Positions 27,545 through 36,480 of a stretch of DNA of 64,000 nt are shown here, in pieces. The notes below the pieces were generated by a model, which saw only the letters and a list, made by a program, of their open reading frames with translations, did not search any database and was not told the DNA's origin. Positions within the stretch are counted from its first letter, which is position 1, and each line of letters starts with the position of its first letter. The DNA lies in the NCBI GenBank assembly GCA_007125845.1, contig SLCK01000024.1:47674-111673 (forward strand), read 5' to 3'. A program made the position numbers and the translations under genes. This DNA comes from Gemmatimonadota bacterium. GTDB lineage: Bacteria > Gemmatimonadota > Gemmatimonadetes > Longimicrobiales > Gaopeijiaceae.

Positions 27545-28515
27545 CGCGGTCCGGTTCGGCCTTCTCGGTGCCGGTCGATCCGCCTCCCCCGGGCACGCCA
27601 TGGACGGTCCTCCAACTCCTGCGCTGGAGCTCGAGCTACCTCGATGAGAAGGGAGTCCCCGGGAGCCGGCTCGACGCCGAACACCTACTCGCCTCGATCC
27701 TCGGCATGGACCGCCTCCAGCTCTATCTTCACTTTGATCGACCGGTGTCCCAGAGGGAGCTCGAGCGATTCAAGCCGCTTCTCCTCGCCCGCGCCCGACG
27801 CAAGCCGATCCAGTACATTCTCGGGCGTACCGGCTTTCGCGAGCTCGAGTTGAAGACGGATTCGCGCGCTCTGATCCCTCGCCCCGAGACGGAGCTGCTG
27901 GTCGAAGCCGTGCTCGAGCGGGTCCGCGGGTGGGACGTGGGCGGGCTACGAGCCCTCGACGTGGGGACGGGAAGCGGCGCGATCGCCTTGTCCCTGGCAC
28001 TCGAAGGGCCCTTTGAGCGGGTGGTCGGGACGGACAGCTCGCGGGAGGCTCTCGAGCTCGCCGCCGAGAACGCGGAGGCGTGCACCCTCCAGGAGCGCGT
28101 GGAGCTTCGGTGGGGAAGGGCCTTCGATCCGGTTCGGGAAGGGGAGAGCTACCACGTCGTCGTCTCGAATCCCCCCTACGTGGCGGATGGGGAGCTGGAG
28201 GGCCTGGAGCCCGAGGTCCGGGATTGGGAGCCGCGGGAGGCCCTCGCTCCGGGAGGGGACGGCCTCTCGGTTCTCCGTGAGCTGGTGCGGGGTGCCGGAG
28301 CCGTTCTCGAACACGGGGGATTGCTGGCGCTGGAGGTGGGAAGTGGGCAGGCTGAGGTCGTGGCGGAGTGGCTTCGCGGCGCACCGGGATTCGGCGTCCC
28401 CGTGGTGCTCAAGGACCATTCCCGTCATGATCGAATCGTCGTCGCAAGCAGGACGGGAGCGCTTGCGTCGGATGTGAACGCCGGACCGCCGGGGGAGCGA
28501 CCCGCGGCGAGCTGA
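27541..28515 (+). CDS. prmC: Release factor glutamine methyltransferase
   Basis: A 324-residue SAM-dependent enzyme that methylates the GGQ glutamine of release factors. The N-terminal helical domain (about 20-100) is followed by a Rossmann methyltransferase fold with [17 protein letters not shown] and the catalytic NPPYVADGE. The tail after residue 300 is low complexity. It starts at GTG 27541 within the prfA stop, so it is coupled to its substrate's gene. Confidence 0.96.
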
Positions 28516-28541
28516 AGTGAATTCAAGTGAGGTGCAAAGCG

Positions 28542-28901
28542 ATGTCCAAGATCGAGGAGATGGCCAAGGAGCTCGGACAGGCGTTGGGTCGTACGGACGA
28601 GTACCAGGCCTTGAAGAAGGCTGCCACGGCCGTGGATGAGGACCGCGATCTGGTCGGGCTCCGGAACGAGTTGCAGAAGCTGGAGTCGGAGATGGTGTCC
28701 CTTCTCCAGGCTGGAAAGGAGCCGGGCGACGAGGAGAAGGAGCGCTACGAGAACCTCGCTCGGGACCTCCAGGCACGGCCCGAGTACCAGAGGCTCGTCG
28801 CCGCGCAATCGAACTTCGAGAAGCGGCTTCAGGCCGTGAACGAGACGATTTCCGAGGGTATCCAGGAGGGCGCCCAGAGCCGGATCATCCTGCCATCGTG
28901 A
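28542..28901 (+). CDS. YlbF/YmcA family protein
   Basis: A 119-residue, almost wholly helical protein. MAKELGQALGRTDEYQALKKA, then a charged helix, then RPEYQRLVAAQSNFEKRLQAVNETI match the YlbF/YmcA (Com_YlbF) fold. In Bacillus these proteins form a complex that tunes RNase Y and competence, but no such role is known in this kind of organism. ATG 28542 is chosen; five codons of open frame lie before it. It sits between prmC and the lipid-synthesis pair. Confidence 0.75.
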   Translation: MSKIEEMAKELGQALGRTDEYQALKKAATAVDEDRDLVGLRNELQKLESEMVSLLQAGKEPGDEEKERYENLARDLQARPEYQRLVAAQSNFEKRLQAVNETISEGIQEGAQSRIILPS

Positions 28902-28914
28902 TCCGGAGCCGGGC

Positions 28915-29544
28915 ATGCCCTCTCTAAAGGCGTTCAAGGTCCCCGTCTATCGGATCATCGACCCGGTCACCCGGACCCTGGTCCGATGGGGCGTCCATCC
29001 GAACGTCGTGACCACGATCGGCTTCGCCGTCACGATCGGGGCGGGCTTCCTCTTCCACCTGGATCGGGTGCGGTGGGCCGGGCTGTTCGTCCTGCTCGGG
29101 GGCGTCCTGGACATCTTCGACGGGCAGGTGGCCCGGACCAGCGGTCTGGCCTCCAAGTTCGGCTCCTTCTACGACTCCACCCTGGACAGGCTGAGCGAGA
29201 TCGTCGTGTTTCTCGGACTCCTCTCCCTGTACAACCAGTACGGTCGCGAGCTCGCCGATGTCTGGATGGTCTACGTGATCGCCCTGGCGATGGGCGGATC
29301 CCTCATGGTGAGCTACACACGCGCACGCGCGGAGGCCCTCGGCCTGGATTGTTCGGTGGGTCTGATGCAGCGCGCCGAGCGGGTGGTATTGCTGGGGGTC
29401 GGGAGCCTCTTCTTCGGCTTGATGTGGGACGGACTCGTGTTGAAGATCATCCTGATCGTGCTCGCCGTCACGACGGTGGGCACCGCGATCCAGAGGATCG
29501 TATGGGTTTACCGGCACGGGGCCGGAGTGCCGCTGGACGAGTAG
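28915..29544 (+). CDS. CDP-alcohol phosphatidyltransferase
   Basis: A 209-residue membrane enzyme that moves a phosphatidyl group from CDP-diacylglycerol to an alcohol. The complete family motif is present at about residues 64-86: DIFDGQVAR, then FGSFYDSTLD. Several hydrophobic segments follow. Most likely it makes phosphatidylinositol phosphate, because inositol-3-phosphate synthase is encoded 76 bases downstream. Phosphatidylglycerophosphate synthesis is the alternative. Confidence 0.88.
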   Translation: MPSLKAFKVPVYRIIDPVTRTLVRWGVHPNVVTTIGFAVTIGAGFLFHLDRVRWAGLFVLLGGVLDIFDGQVARTSGLASKFGSFYDSTLDRLSEIVVFLGLLSLYNQYGRELADVWMVYVIALAMGGSLMVSYTRARAEALGLDCSVGLMQRAERVVLLGVGSLFFGLMWDGLVLKIILIVLAVTTVGTAIQRIVWVYRHGAGVPLDE

Positions 29545-29620
29545 CGGGCTTCGACCAGCGGGCTCCCGCACCCGGGCTCCCGGACCTTCCAACTTCAAAA
29601 TTGCGCACGGAGAACGACAA

Positions 29621-30937
29621 GTGACCGAAAGACCGGAGATAGAATCGAGCTCGGGACGGCTGGGTGTCCTCCTGCCAGGCTTTGGTGCCGTAGCGACGAC
29701 GGTGGTAGCGGGAGTCGAGGCGGTTAGACGGGATCTGGCGAAGCCCATCGGCTCCCTCACCCAGATGAACACCATTCGCCTCGGCAAGCGCACCGAGAAT
29801 CGGACGCCGCTGATCAAGGAGTTCCTTTCTCTGGTCGAGCTCGAGGATCTCGTCTTCGGTGCCTGGGACCCGATCCCGGACAATGGCTATGTCAGCGCGA
29901 TGGAGGCGGGTGTGCTCGATTCGAAGCACCTCGACCCGCTTCGCGAGTTCCTCGAAGGAATCGTTCCGATGCCCGCCGTCTTTCACAAAGACTATGTCCG
30001 GAGGCTGGATGGCCCGAATGTGAAGACCGGGCGCAACAAGATGGACCTGGCCGAGCAGCTCCGCGAGGACTTGCGCCGTTTCAAGGCAGAGAATGATTGT
30101 GCGCGCCTGGTCATGATCTGGTGCGGCTCGACCGAGGTCTTCCTGCGCACGGGAGCGGTGCACGAGACTCTCGCCGCATTCGAGGAGGGACTCGAGGCGG
30201 ACGACCCGGCGATTGCGCCCAGCATGATCTATGCTTATGCGGCCCTGAAGGAAGGGGTGCCCTACGCGAATGGCGCGCCGAACCTCTCGGCCGACCTGCC
30301 CGCCCTGGAGGAGTTGGCTGTGCAGCAGGGGGTTCCGATCGCGGGGAAGGACTTCAAGACCGGTCAGACCCTGATGAAGACGATCCTGGCCCCAGGGCTC
30401 AAGGCCAGGATGCTTGGAATCGAAGGGTGGTTCTCGACGAACATCCTCGGCAATCGCGACGGCGCGGTTCTCGACGATCCCGACTCCTTCAAGACGAAGG
30501 AGGAATCCAAGCTCGGGGTGCTGCATCATCTCCTGCAGCCCGACATGTACCCGGACCTCTACGGGAACCTCTACCACAAGGTCCGGATCAACTACTATCC
30601 GCCCCGTGGCGACAACAAGGAAGGCTGGGACAACATCGACATCCAGGGGTGGATGGGTTACAAGATGCAGATCAAGGTGGACTTTCTCTGTCGGGACTCC
30701 ATCCTGGCCGCGCCGATCGTGCTCGATCTGGCGCTTTTCCTCGACCTGGCGAAACGGGCGGGGTGGGGTGGGGTGCAGGAGTGGCTCTCCTTCTACTTCA
30801 AGAGTCCCCAGACCGCTCCCGGGCTCTATCCCGAACACGACCTCTTCATCCAGCACCGCAAGCTGAAGAATACGCTCCGGCATCTGGGTGGCGAGGAGCC
30901 CCTCACACACCTGGGCCTTGAGTACTACGACGACTAG
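29621..30937 (+). CDS. Inositol-3-phosphate synthase
   Basis: A 438-residue NAD-dependent enzyme that converts glucose-6-phosphate to myo-inositol-3-phosphate. The N-terminal Rossmann region reads VLLPGFGAVATTVVAGVEA. Catalytic-domain stretches include GAWDPIPDNGY, IAGKDFKTGQTLMKT, GWFSTNILGNRDG and KVDFLCRDSILAAPIVLDL. The start is GTG 29621. With the preceding transferase it forms a likely two-gene route to inositol phospholipids. Confidence 0.95.
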   Translation: MTERPEIESSSGRLGVLLPGFGAVATTVVAGVEAVRRDLAKPIGSLTQMNTIRLGKRTENRTPLIKEFLSLVELEDLVFGAWDPIPDNGYVSAMEAGVLDSKHLDPLREFLEGIVPMPAVFHKDYVRRLDGPNVKTGRNKMDLAEQLREDLRRFKAENDCARLVMIWCGSTEVFLRTGAVHETLAAFEEGLEADDPAIAPSMIYAYAALKEGVPYANGAPNLSADLPALEELAVQQGVPIAGKDFKTGQTLMKTILAPGLKARMLGIEGWFSTNILGNRDGAVLDDPDSFKTKEESKLGVLHHLLQPDMYPDLYGNLYHKVRINYYPPRGDNKEGWDNIDIQGWMGYKMQIKVDFLCRDSILAAPIVLDLALFLDLAKRAGWGGVQEWLSFYFKSPQTAPGLYPEHDLFIQHRKLKNTLRHLGGEEPLTHLGLEYYDD

Positions 30938-30997
30938 AGATGTGGCGGATCGAACGATGAGGGGGCGACCGAACTCGCCGCGTGACTCGGGCGCACG

Positions 30998-31657
30998 ATG
31001 AGCCGGGCCGAGCGGGGACTGTTCCTCGTCCTGGACGGCGTCGAGGGGGTCGGGAAGAGCACCCAGGCGCGGCTCCTGGCCGAGTGGATGGAGGAGAGGG
31101 GGATTCCGCACCGGCTGGGCCGGGAACCCGGCGCAACCCCCGTGGGCGAGGCGATTCGAGAAATCCTCCTCCGCCGGGGTGGGCTGGAGATCCCTCCGGA
31201 GACGGAGCTTTTCCTCATGCTCGCGGCGCGCGCGGCGTTCGTGCGCGCGGTCGTGATTCCTGCTGTCGAGGAGGGGTTCGTGATGGTTGCCGACCGCTTC
31301 GAGCTCTCGACGCTGGCCTACCAGGGCGTGGGGCGGGAGCTGGGCGTGGAGACGATCCGGCCCCTGAACGACTTCGCCACCGGGGGTCTGCGACCCGACC
31401 TCACCGTGGTGCTCGACCTCCCCGTTTCCGAAGGGCGGGCACGGCAGGCGAAGGAAGGGAGGCGTCCCGATCGGATCGAAGGCGAGTCGGACGCCTTCCT
31501 CGAGGCCGTGCGGGAGGCGTACCGGGCTCTGGCCCGGCAGGATGCCGCCGACGCCGTCCTGCTCGATGCCTCGGGGTCACCGGCAGAGGTCCATGAGGCG
31601 CTCCGCGAGCTCCTGGTCCAGCGCTTCCCGGAACTCTTCAAGTCCGGGCGGGGTTGA
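30998..31657 (+). CDS. tmk: Thymidylate kinase
   Basis: A 219-residue kinase that makes dTDP. The P-loop is DGVEGVGKSTQ (about 14-24), and the DR motif appears as VADRFELSTLAYQG, with Phe where Tyr is more usual. REPGATPVGE is the standard substrate region. The C-terminal LID carries RRPDRIE. Its stop overlaps the TTG that may start the next gene. Confidence 0.95.
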   Translation: MSRAERGLFLVLDGVEGVGKSTQARLLAEWMEERGIPHRLGREPGATPVGEAIREILLRRGGLEIPPETELFLMLAARAAFVRAVVIPAVEEGFVMVADRFELSTLAYQGVGRELGVETIRPLNDFATGGLRPDLTVVLDLPVSEGRARQAKEGRRPDRIEGESDAFLEAVREAYRALARQDAADAVLLDASGSPAEVHEALRELLVQRFPELFKSGRG

Positions 31658-31704
31658 GAACGCAGTTCGTCGCCGATCCGTTCCAACCTCATCCAGATGC
31701 CAAC

Positions 31705-33357
31705 ATGGCGCCCCGACGCTCGTCCTTCGGTCCAGGTCTCGTCCTCCTCCTCACGCTCCTCATGGGAGGGTGGTTCCTCCAGCGAGGTGTAGCGCAGGAC
31801 CAGAGCCGGCCGGCCGATTCCCGGCTCTTCCAGGAGGTGTTGGATCACATTGCCGACCGCTACGTGGAGCCCGTAGACCGCGACGAGCTCTACGAGAAGG
31901 CGATCGAGGAGGTGATCCGTCACCTCGGTGATCCCAATACCTCGCTGCTCGGGGTCGAAGACTACGAGAACTTCCGAATCCAGACCGAAGGGGACTACGG
32001 AGGTGTGGGACTCGAGATCGTGGAGCGGGACGACTTCATCACCGTGGTGGGTCCCCTCCCCGGCACCCCCGGCGCGAGGGCGGGAATCCGACCCGGAGAC
32101 CGGATCATCGAGGTGGAGGGCGAATCCACCCAGGGATGGTCCGTGCAGCGGGCCGTGCAGGTGCTCCGGGGACCGGCCGGGGACCCGGTGGACATCCTGG
32201 TCGAGCGCCCTGGGATCGCCTCGCCCATGGACTTCACCCTCACGCGTGAGCGCATCCAGCTTCGCTCGGTCTCCTTCTCCGCACTGCTGGACGACGGAGT
32301 CGGGTACATTCCGCTCGGCCTCTTCAGCGAAACGTCGACCGAGGAGGTCCGTGCTGCGGCCGACTCGCTTCGTTCGGAAGGGGCCCGGTCGCTGGTCCTG
32401 GATCTCCGCGGAAACCCGGGGGGCGTGCTCGATCAGGGAGTGGGCATCGTCGATCTCTTCCTCGAGCGGGGAGCCGAGGTCGTGGAAACCAGGGGGCAGG
32501 AGAGGAATCAAAACCGGACGCTGAGAACATCCTCGGAGGACCGTTTCCCGGATATTCCCCTCGTGGTCCTGGTAGATCGGGGTAGCGCGTCGGCTTCGGA
32601 GATCGTGGCGGGCGCCCTCCAGGACCATGACCGTGCGCTGGTCCTCGGGAGCAGCACCTTTGGAAAGGGCTCGGTGCAGAGTCTCTTCTCCCTTTCGGGT
32701 GGGAACGTCCTGAAGCTCACGACGGCGCGTTGGTACACTCCACAGGGGAGGTCGATCGAGCGGACCGCCGAGGAGGGACCCGCCGCACCTGATGTGGATC
32801 TGTCCGGGAATGGCGACGCCTATGCAATCAGCGTAACCGGACAGTACCAGGCTCCCCCCGACACGGCGGGCCGTTCCACGGTCACATCGGTGGGTGGTAG
32901 GACGCTTTACGGGGGAGGGGGGATCGTCCCCGACCTGTGGATCCCCATGGACACGCTTACCACGGAGGAACAGAGCGCCGTGCGGGCCATCTTCGAGGAG
33001 GGCGGACGGTACTCGGTAGGCCTCTTCAATTACTCCGTGGAGTTCCTCCAGCGCGAGGGCGCCGACAACAGCGGGTTCCGGGTGACGGACGAGGACATCG
33101 AGGCCCTGTACGAGCGGCTTCGGGAGGAGGGGTTGGAGACGGATCGAGACACCTTCTGGACCGCTGAACGCTTCGTCCGGTACCAGCTCGAGTCGCAGAT
33201 CGCGCTCCAGGGTTGGGGCGAATGGGAGGAGTTCCAGAGGCGGCTTCCGCACGACGCTCCGCTTCAGCGCGCCATCGAGCTGCTTCGAGAGGCGGACTCC
33301 GCGGCTGACCTGTTCACCCTGGTGTCGTCGACGACACAGGTCGGGGCCGGCAACTGA
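31705..33357 (+). CDS. S41 family C-terminal processing protease
   Basis: A 550-residue periplasmic or membrane-anchored protease from ATG 31705; TTG 31654, overlapping the tmk stop, would add 17 residues. A hydrophobic anchor (LVLLLTLLMGGWFLQ) is followed by a CtpA N-terminal region. The PDZ domain is about 85-175 (GDYGGVGLEI, GARAGIRPGDRIIEV), then the S41 catalytic core. The Ser-Lys dyad lies in RGSASASEIVAGAL and STFGKGSVQ. The C-terminal 130 residues are helical. Likely roles are processing or degrading envelope proteins. Confidence 0.92.
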   Translation: MAPRRSSFGPGLVLLLTLLMGGWFLQRGVAQDQSRPADSRLFQEVLDHIADRYVEPVDRDELYEKAIEEVIRHLGDPNTSLLGVEDYENFRIQTEGDYGGVGLEIVERDDFITVVGPLPGTPGARAGIRPGDRIIEVEGESTQGWSVQRAVQVLRGPAGDPVDILVERPGIASPMDFTLTRERIQLRSVSFSALLDDGVGYIPLGLFSETSTEEVRAAADSLRSEGARSLVLDLRGNPGGVLDQGVGIVDLFLERGAEVVETRGQERNQNRTLRTSSEDRFPDIPLVVLVDRGSASASEIVAGALQDHDRALVLGSSTFGKGSVQSLFSLSGGNVLKLTTARWYTPQGRSIERTAEEGPAAPDVDLSGNGDAYAISVTGQYQAPPDTAGRSTVTSVGGRTLYGGGGIVPDLWIPMDTLTTEEQSAVRAIFEEGGRYSVGLFNYSVEFLQREGADNSGFRVTDEDIEALYERLREEGLETDRDTFWTAERFVRYQLESQIALQGWGEWEEFQRRLPHDAPLQRAIELLREADSAADLFTLVSSTTQVGAGN

Positions 33358-34211
33358 GCCTTTCGGCGCTCCTCCTCGCGGCGTGCGTCGGCGCGGTGGT
33401 GGGAGCGGCGTCGGGAATGCTCGGGATCGGAGGGGGCCTCCTGATGGTGCCCTTCCTCTATCTCCTCATGGACGGGCCTTCGTGGAGCGGCGTCATCGTG
33501 CCCGTCGAGCACCACGCGGCGCTGGCCCACGCAACCTCGCTCGCGGTGATCGTTCCCACTGCCCTCTCGGGCCTCCGGGCCTTTCACCGGGAGGGAATGG
33601 TGAGCTGGACGCTCGTTCTTCCCCTGGGAGGGATCGCCGCCTTCTCCGCGCTCGTGGGGGTACAGGTCGCCGTGGCCCTCCCATCGCCGCTCCTCAAGAC
33701 GCTCTTCGGCGTCTTTCTCGTGCTCATGGGCGGACGCCTCTTCCTCCCGCAGGATCGCGGATCGGCCGGCGGGGCACCGGCTGCCCGAAGGATGCGCTGG
33801 TGGGTGGTCCTGGTCGCCGGGGCGCTGGTCGGGTTCCTTTCTGCGCTTCTGGGGGTCGGAGGAGGGGTGGTCGCTGTCCCGATCCTGATTCACTGGGCGG
33901 GGTTGGACCTGCACCGGGTCGTGCCGGCCTCGATCGGGATCATCCTCTTCGCGGCGCCGGCGGGAGCGCTGGGCTATGTCATCGCGGGATCGGGGACCGA
34001 GGGTCTACCCGCTGGAGCCATCGGCTTCGTCCACCTTCCCGCCGCGCTGGCGATGCTGCCCGGCGCGATCCTCATGGCTCCCATGGGTGCCCGGTGGAAT
34101 CGCCGGATGAAGGTCGCCACCCTGCGTGTCCTTTTCGCGCTCCTCCTCCTCCTGGTCGGCGTGCGATTGGTATGGGAAAACGGCCCCCAGGCCGTCGGCG
34201 CTCTCGGATGA
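33354..34211 (+). CDS. TauE/SafE-family membrane transporter
   Basis: A membrane protein of 271 residues from GTG 33396, or 285 if CTG 33354 is used. Two repeats each carry the family's glycine-rich element: MLGIGGGLLMVPFLY and LLGVGGGVVAVPILI. Around seven hydrophobic segments are seen. The family exports sulfite, sulfoacetate or other organic anions; the substrate here is unknown. The CTG start would overlap the protease stop (CTGA) like many neighbours and would supply the missing first half of helix 1 (LSALLLAACVGAVVG). That start is inference. Confidence 0.8.
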   Translation: MSLSALLLAACVGAVVGAASGMLGIGGGLLMVPFLYLLMDGPSWSGVIVPVEHHAALAHATSLAVIVPTALSGLRAFHREGMVSWTLVLPLGGIAAFSALVGVQVAVALPSPLLKTLFGVFLVLMGGRLFLPQDRGSAGGAPAARRMRWWVVLVAGALVGFLSALLGVGGGVVAVPILIHWAGLDLHRVVPASIGIILFAAPAGALGYVIAGSGTEGLPAGAIGFVHLPAALAMLPGAILMAPMGARWNRRMKVATLRVLFALLLLLVGVRLVWENGPQAVGALG

Positions 34212-34308
34212 CTGGAGGTCCAGAGGCGGGTTCGTGTCGGCGGCGGGGAGCCCGACCCGATCTCCTATGGGGTGACCCCGGGAGCGGAGCCACTATCGAG
34301 GAGCTGCG

Positions 34309-35304
34309 GTGAGCGCCAGCGTCGTGCTTCGTCGCGGCGGGCTGGAGGAGTCGCGGCACCGGATCCATGTGGCCGTTGTCGATGGAGAGGGCCGTCTCGT
34401 AGCCCGTGCGGGAAGGCCGGATCGAGTGACGCTCATGCGTTCTGCGGCGAAGCCCTTCCAGGCGCTTCCGCTGGTCGCGGATGGGGTCTGGGGGCACTAC
34501 GAGCTGGGTTCGGAGGAGCTCGCGCTCTGTTGCGCTTCGCACGGGGGAGAGCCCCGGCACGTGGACGGAGTGCGCCGCATTCTCGGTCGGATCGGAGTTC
34601 CTGAAGATGCGTTGGCGTGCGGGCCGCACCTCCCTCTTCACGAGGCTACCGCGCACCGACTCCTGAGGACGGGGGGCGAGCCGGGACGGATTCACAACAA
34701 CTGTTCGGGGAAGCACGCGGGAATGCTCGCTCTCGCGCGCTACCGCGGCTGGCCGCTCGAGGGATATCACCGGCCGGAACACCCCGTGCAGGAGCGAATG
34801 AGGGGACAAGTCCAGCGCAGCGCCGGCCTCGACCCCGATGCGATCCGGAGTGCGGTGGACGGATGCGGAGTCGTCGCTTTTGCCCTCCCACTGCTGGCCA
34901 TTGCCCGGGCGTTCGGTGGGCTGGTCGGCGGCGCCGACCGGGACGAGCCTGCGGAGAGAGCGGTGGTGGCCGCGATGACGGCCCATCCCTTCCTCGTCGC
35001 GGGCACGGACCGACTCTGTACTCGCCTGATGGAGGCGTGCGGTGGGAGCATGGTGGTCAAGGTGGGAGCCGAGGGCGTCTTCGGAGTCGGGGATCGTCGA
35101 AGCGGGGTCGGGATTGCCATCAAGGTCGAGGACGGCTCGCGTGCGGCGGCGGAGGTTGGAGTGGTCGCCGTGCTCGAACGGTTGGGTCTCCTCGGGACGG
35201 ACGTCCGGGAGGCGTTGGCGGCGTGGAGGCCGAAGGTGGTTCGAAACACCCGGGGAGAGGACGTGGCCGTGCTTGAATCGAAGGCGGAGTTGACCCTGCT
35301 CTGA
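34309..35304 (+). CDS. L-asparaginase II family protein
   Basis: A 331-residue protein of the thermolabile (rhizobial type II) asparaginase family. Signatures are LMRSAAKPFQALPLV, LALCCASHGGEPRHV, RIHNNCSGKHAGMLA and VDGCGVVAFALPL. Some members hydrolyse asparagine; others are untested. The start is GTG 34309. The 97-base gap before it (34212-34308) holds nothing recognised. The gene lies between the transporter and obgE. Confidence 0.88.
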   Translation: MSASVVLRRGGLEESRHRIHVAVVDGEGRLVARAGRPDRVTLMRSAAKPFQALPLVADGVWGHYELGSEELALCCASHGGEPRHVDGVRRILGRIGVPEDALACGPHLPLHEATAHRLLRTGGEPGRIHNNCSGKHAGMLALARYRGWPLEGYHRPEHPVQERMRGQVQRSAGLDPDAIRSAVDGCGVVAFALPLLAIARAFGGLVGGADRDEPAERAVVAAMTAHPFLVAGTDRLCTRLMEACGGSMVVKVGAEGVFGVGDRRSGVGIAIKVEDGSRAAAEVGVVAVLERLGLLGTDVREALAAWRPKVVRNTRGEDVAVLESKAELTLL

Positions 35305-35409
35305 CCTTTGGTTCGGTTGGGGAACCTGGGCTCCGATGGGATGCATGGGTGCGGGCGGGGTGCCTTGGCGCGCCCGGAGGGGTTTCTCCCAGAGCTGGAG
35401 CGTGGACAC

Positions 35410-36480
35410 GTGTTCATCGATCAGGTGACGATCAAGGTGGAAGGGGGCACCGGAGGCTCCGGTGCCGAGGCGTTCCGGAGGGAGATGGGCGTGCCCCGTG
35501 GCGGTCCCTCCGGAGGAGACGGCGGGGACGGGGGCGATGTGGTTCTCGTCTGCGATTCCCAACTCTCGACCCTGCTCGACCTTCGGTACCGATCCGAGTA
35601 TCGGGCTACGCGGGGCGCACACGGTGAGGGAAGCAATCGGACCGGGAAGCGGGGCGAAGACGTGGAACTACGGGCTCCACCCGGCACGATCGTCCGGGAC
35701 CTCGAGACCGGAGAGCGCCTGGGAGAGTTGCTTCGGGACGGTGAGCGCCTGGTGGTCGCGCAGGGAGGTCGGGGGGGACGGGGAAACGCGCGCTTCACGA
35801 CCGCGACGGAACAGGCGCCCCGGAGGTGGGAGCCCGGAGAGGAAGGGGGGCGGAGGACCCTCGAGCTCACACTGAAGCTCATCGCGGACGTCGGGCTCGT
35901 CGGCGAGCCGAACGCGGGGAAGTCCACCTTTCTGAGCGCCGTCTCCGCCGCCCGTCCGAAGGTCGCCGACTACCCCTTCACGACCCTTGCCCCGAACCTG
36001 GGAGTCGTGAAGCGATCGGACCACCGTTCCTTCGTGGTTGCAGACATTCCGGGGATCATCGAGGGTGCCCATGAGGGGAAGGGACTCGGGCACCAATTCC
36101 TGCGCCACATCGAGAGAACCCGGACGCTCGCCCTGATGGTGCCGGTGGACGATCCCGACCCCTCTGCAGCGTACCGGCGTCTCAGGGAGGAGTTGGGCCG
36201 GTACTCCGACGATCTCTCCCGCAGGCCGCACTGCCTCGTGCTCACCAAGGCCGATCTCCTGGGGCCCGACGACCCGGGGCCTCCGGTGGACGCGCCGGAG
36301 GCCTGGGGACGCTTTCAGGTGTCCTCCGTGAGCCGAGAAGGTCTGGAGTCCTTCCTCGACGAGCTCTGGCGCCAGGTTCGAGAGGTCGAACGAGGAGGGT
36401 CCCAAGCGCCGGCCGAACCCACGGAGTCGCCCGCCTCGGACGCAGAGGAGTGGTGGGAGGGGGTCGAAGACGGGTTTTGA
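35410..36480 (+). CDS. obgE: GTPase ObgE/CgtA
   Basis: A 356-residue ribosome-associated GTPase for 50S maturation. GTG 35410 begins FIDQVTIKVEGG, the canonical N-terminus; the frame is open 34 codons further but that part is atypical. The Gly-rich Obg domain (about 1-160, GGPSGGDGGDGGDV) precedes the G domain with G1 GEPNAGKST, G3 DIPGIIEGA and G4 LTKADLL (TKAD rather than NKxD). The C-terminal OCT domain is absent and replaced by a short acidic tail. dprA overlaps its end. Confidence 0.95.
   Translation: MFIDQVTIKVEGGTGGSGAEAFRREMGVPRGGPSGGDGGDGGDVVLVCDSQLSTLLDLRYRSEYRATRGAHGEGSNRTGKRGEDVELRAPPGTIVRDLETGERLGELLRDGERLVVAQGGRGGRGNARFTTATEQAPRRWEPGEEGGRRTLELTLKLIADVGLVGEPNAGKSTFLSAVSAARPKVADYPFTTLAPNLGVVKRSDHRSFVVADIPGIIEGAHEGKGLGHQFLRHIERTRTLALMVPVDDPDPSAAYRRLREELGRYSDDLSRRPHCLVLTKADLLGPDDPGPPVDAPEAWGRFQVSSVSREGLESFLDELWRQVREVERGGSQAPAEPTESPASDAEEWWEGVEDGF

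Noticed and set aside
29468..31111. 547-codon minus-strand frame opposite inositol-phosphate synthase
   Set aside because: Shadow frame with no recognisable domain; the + strand enzyme is unmistakable.
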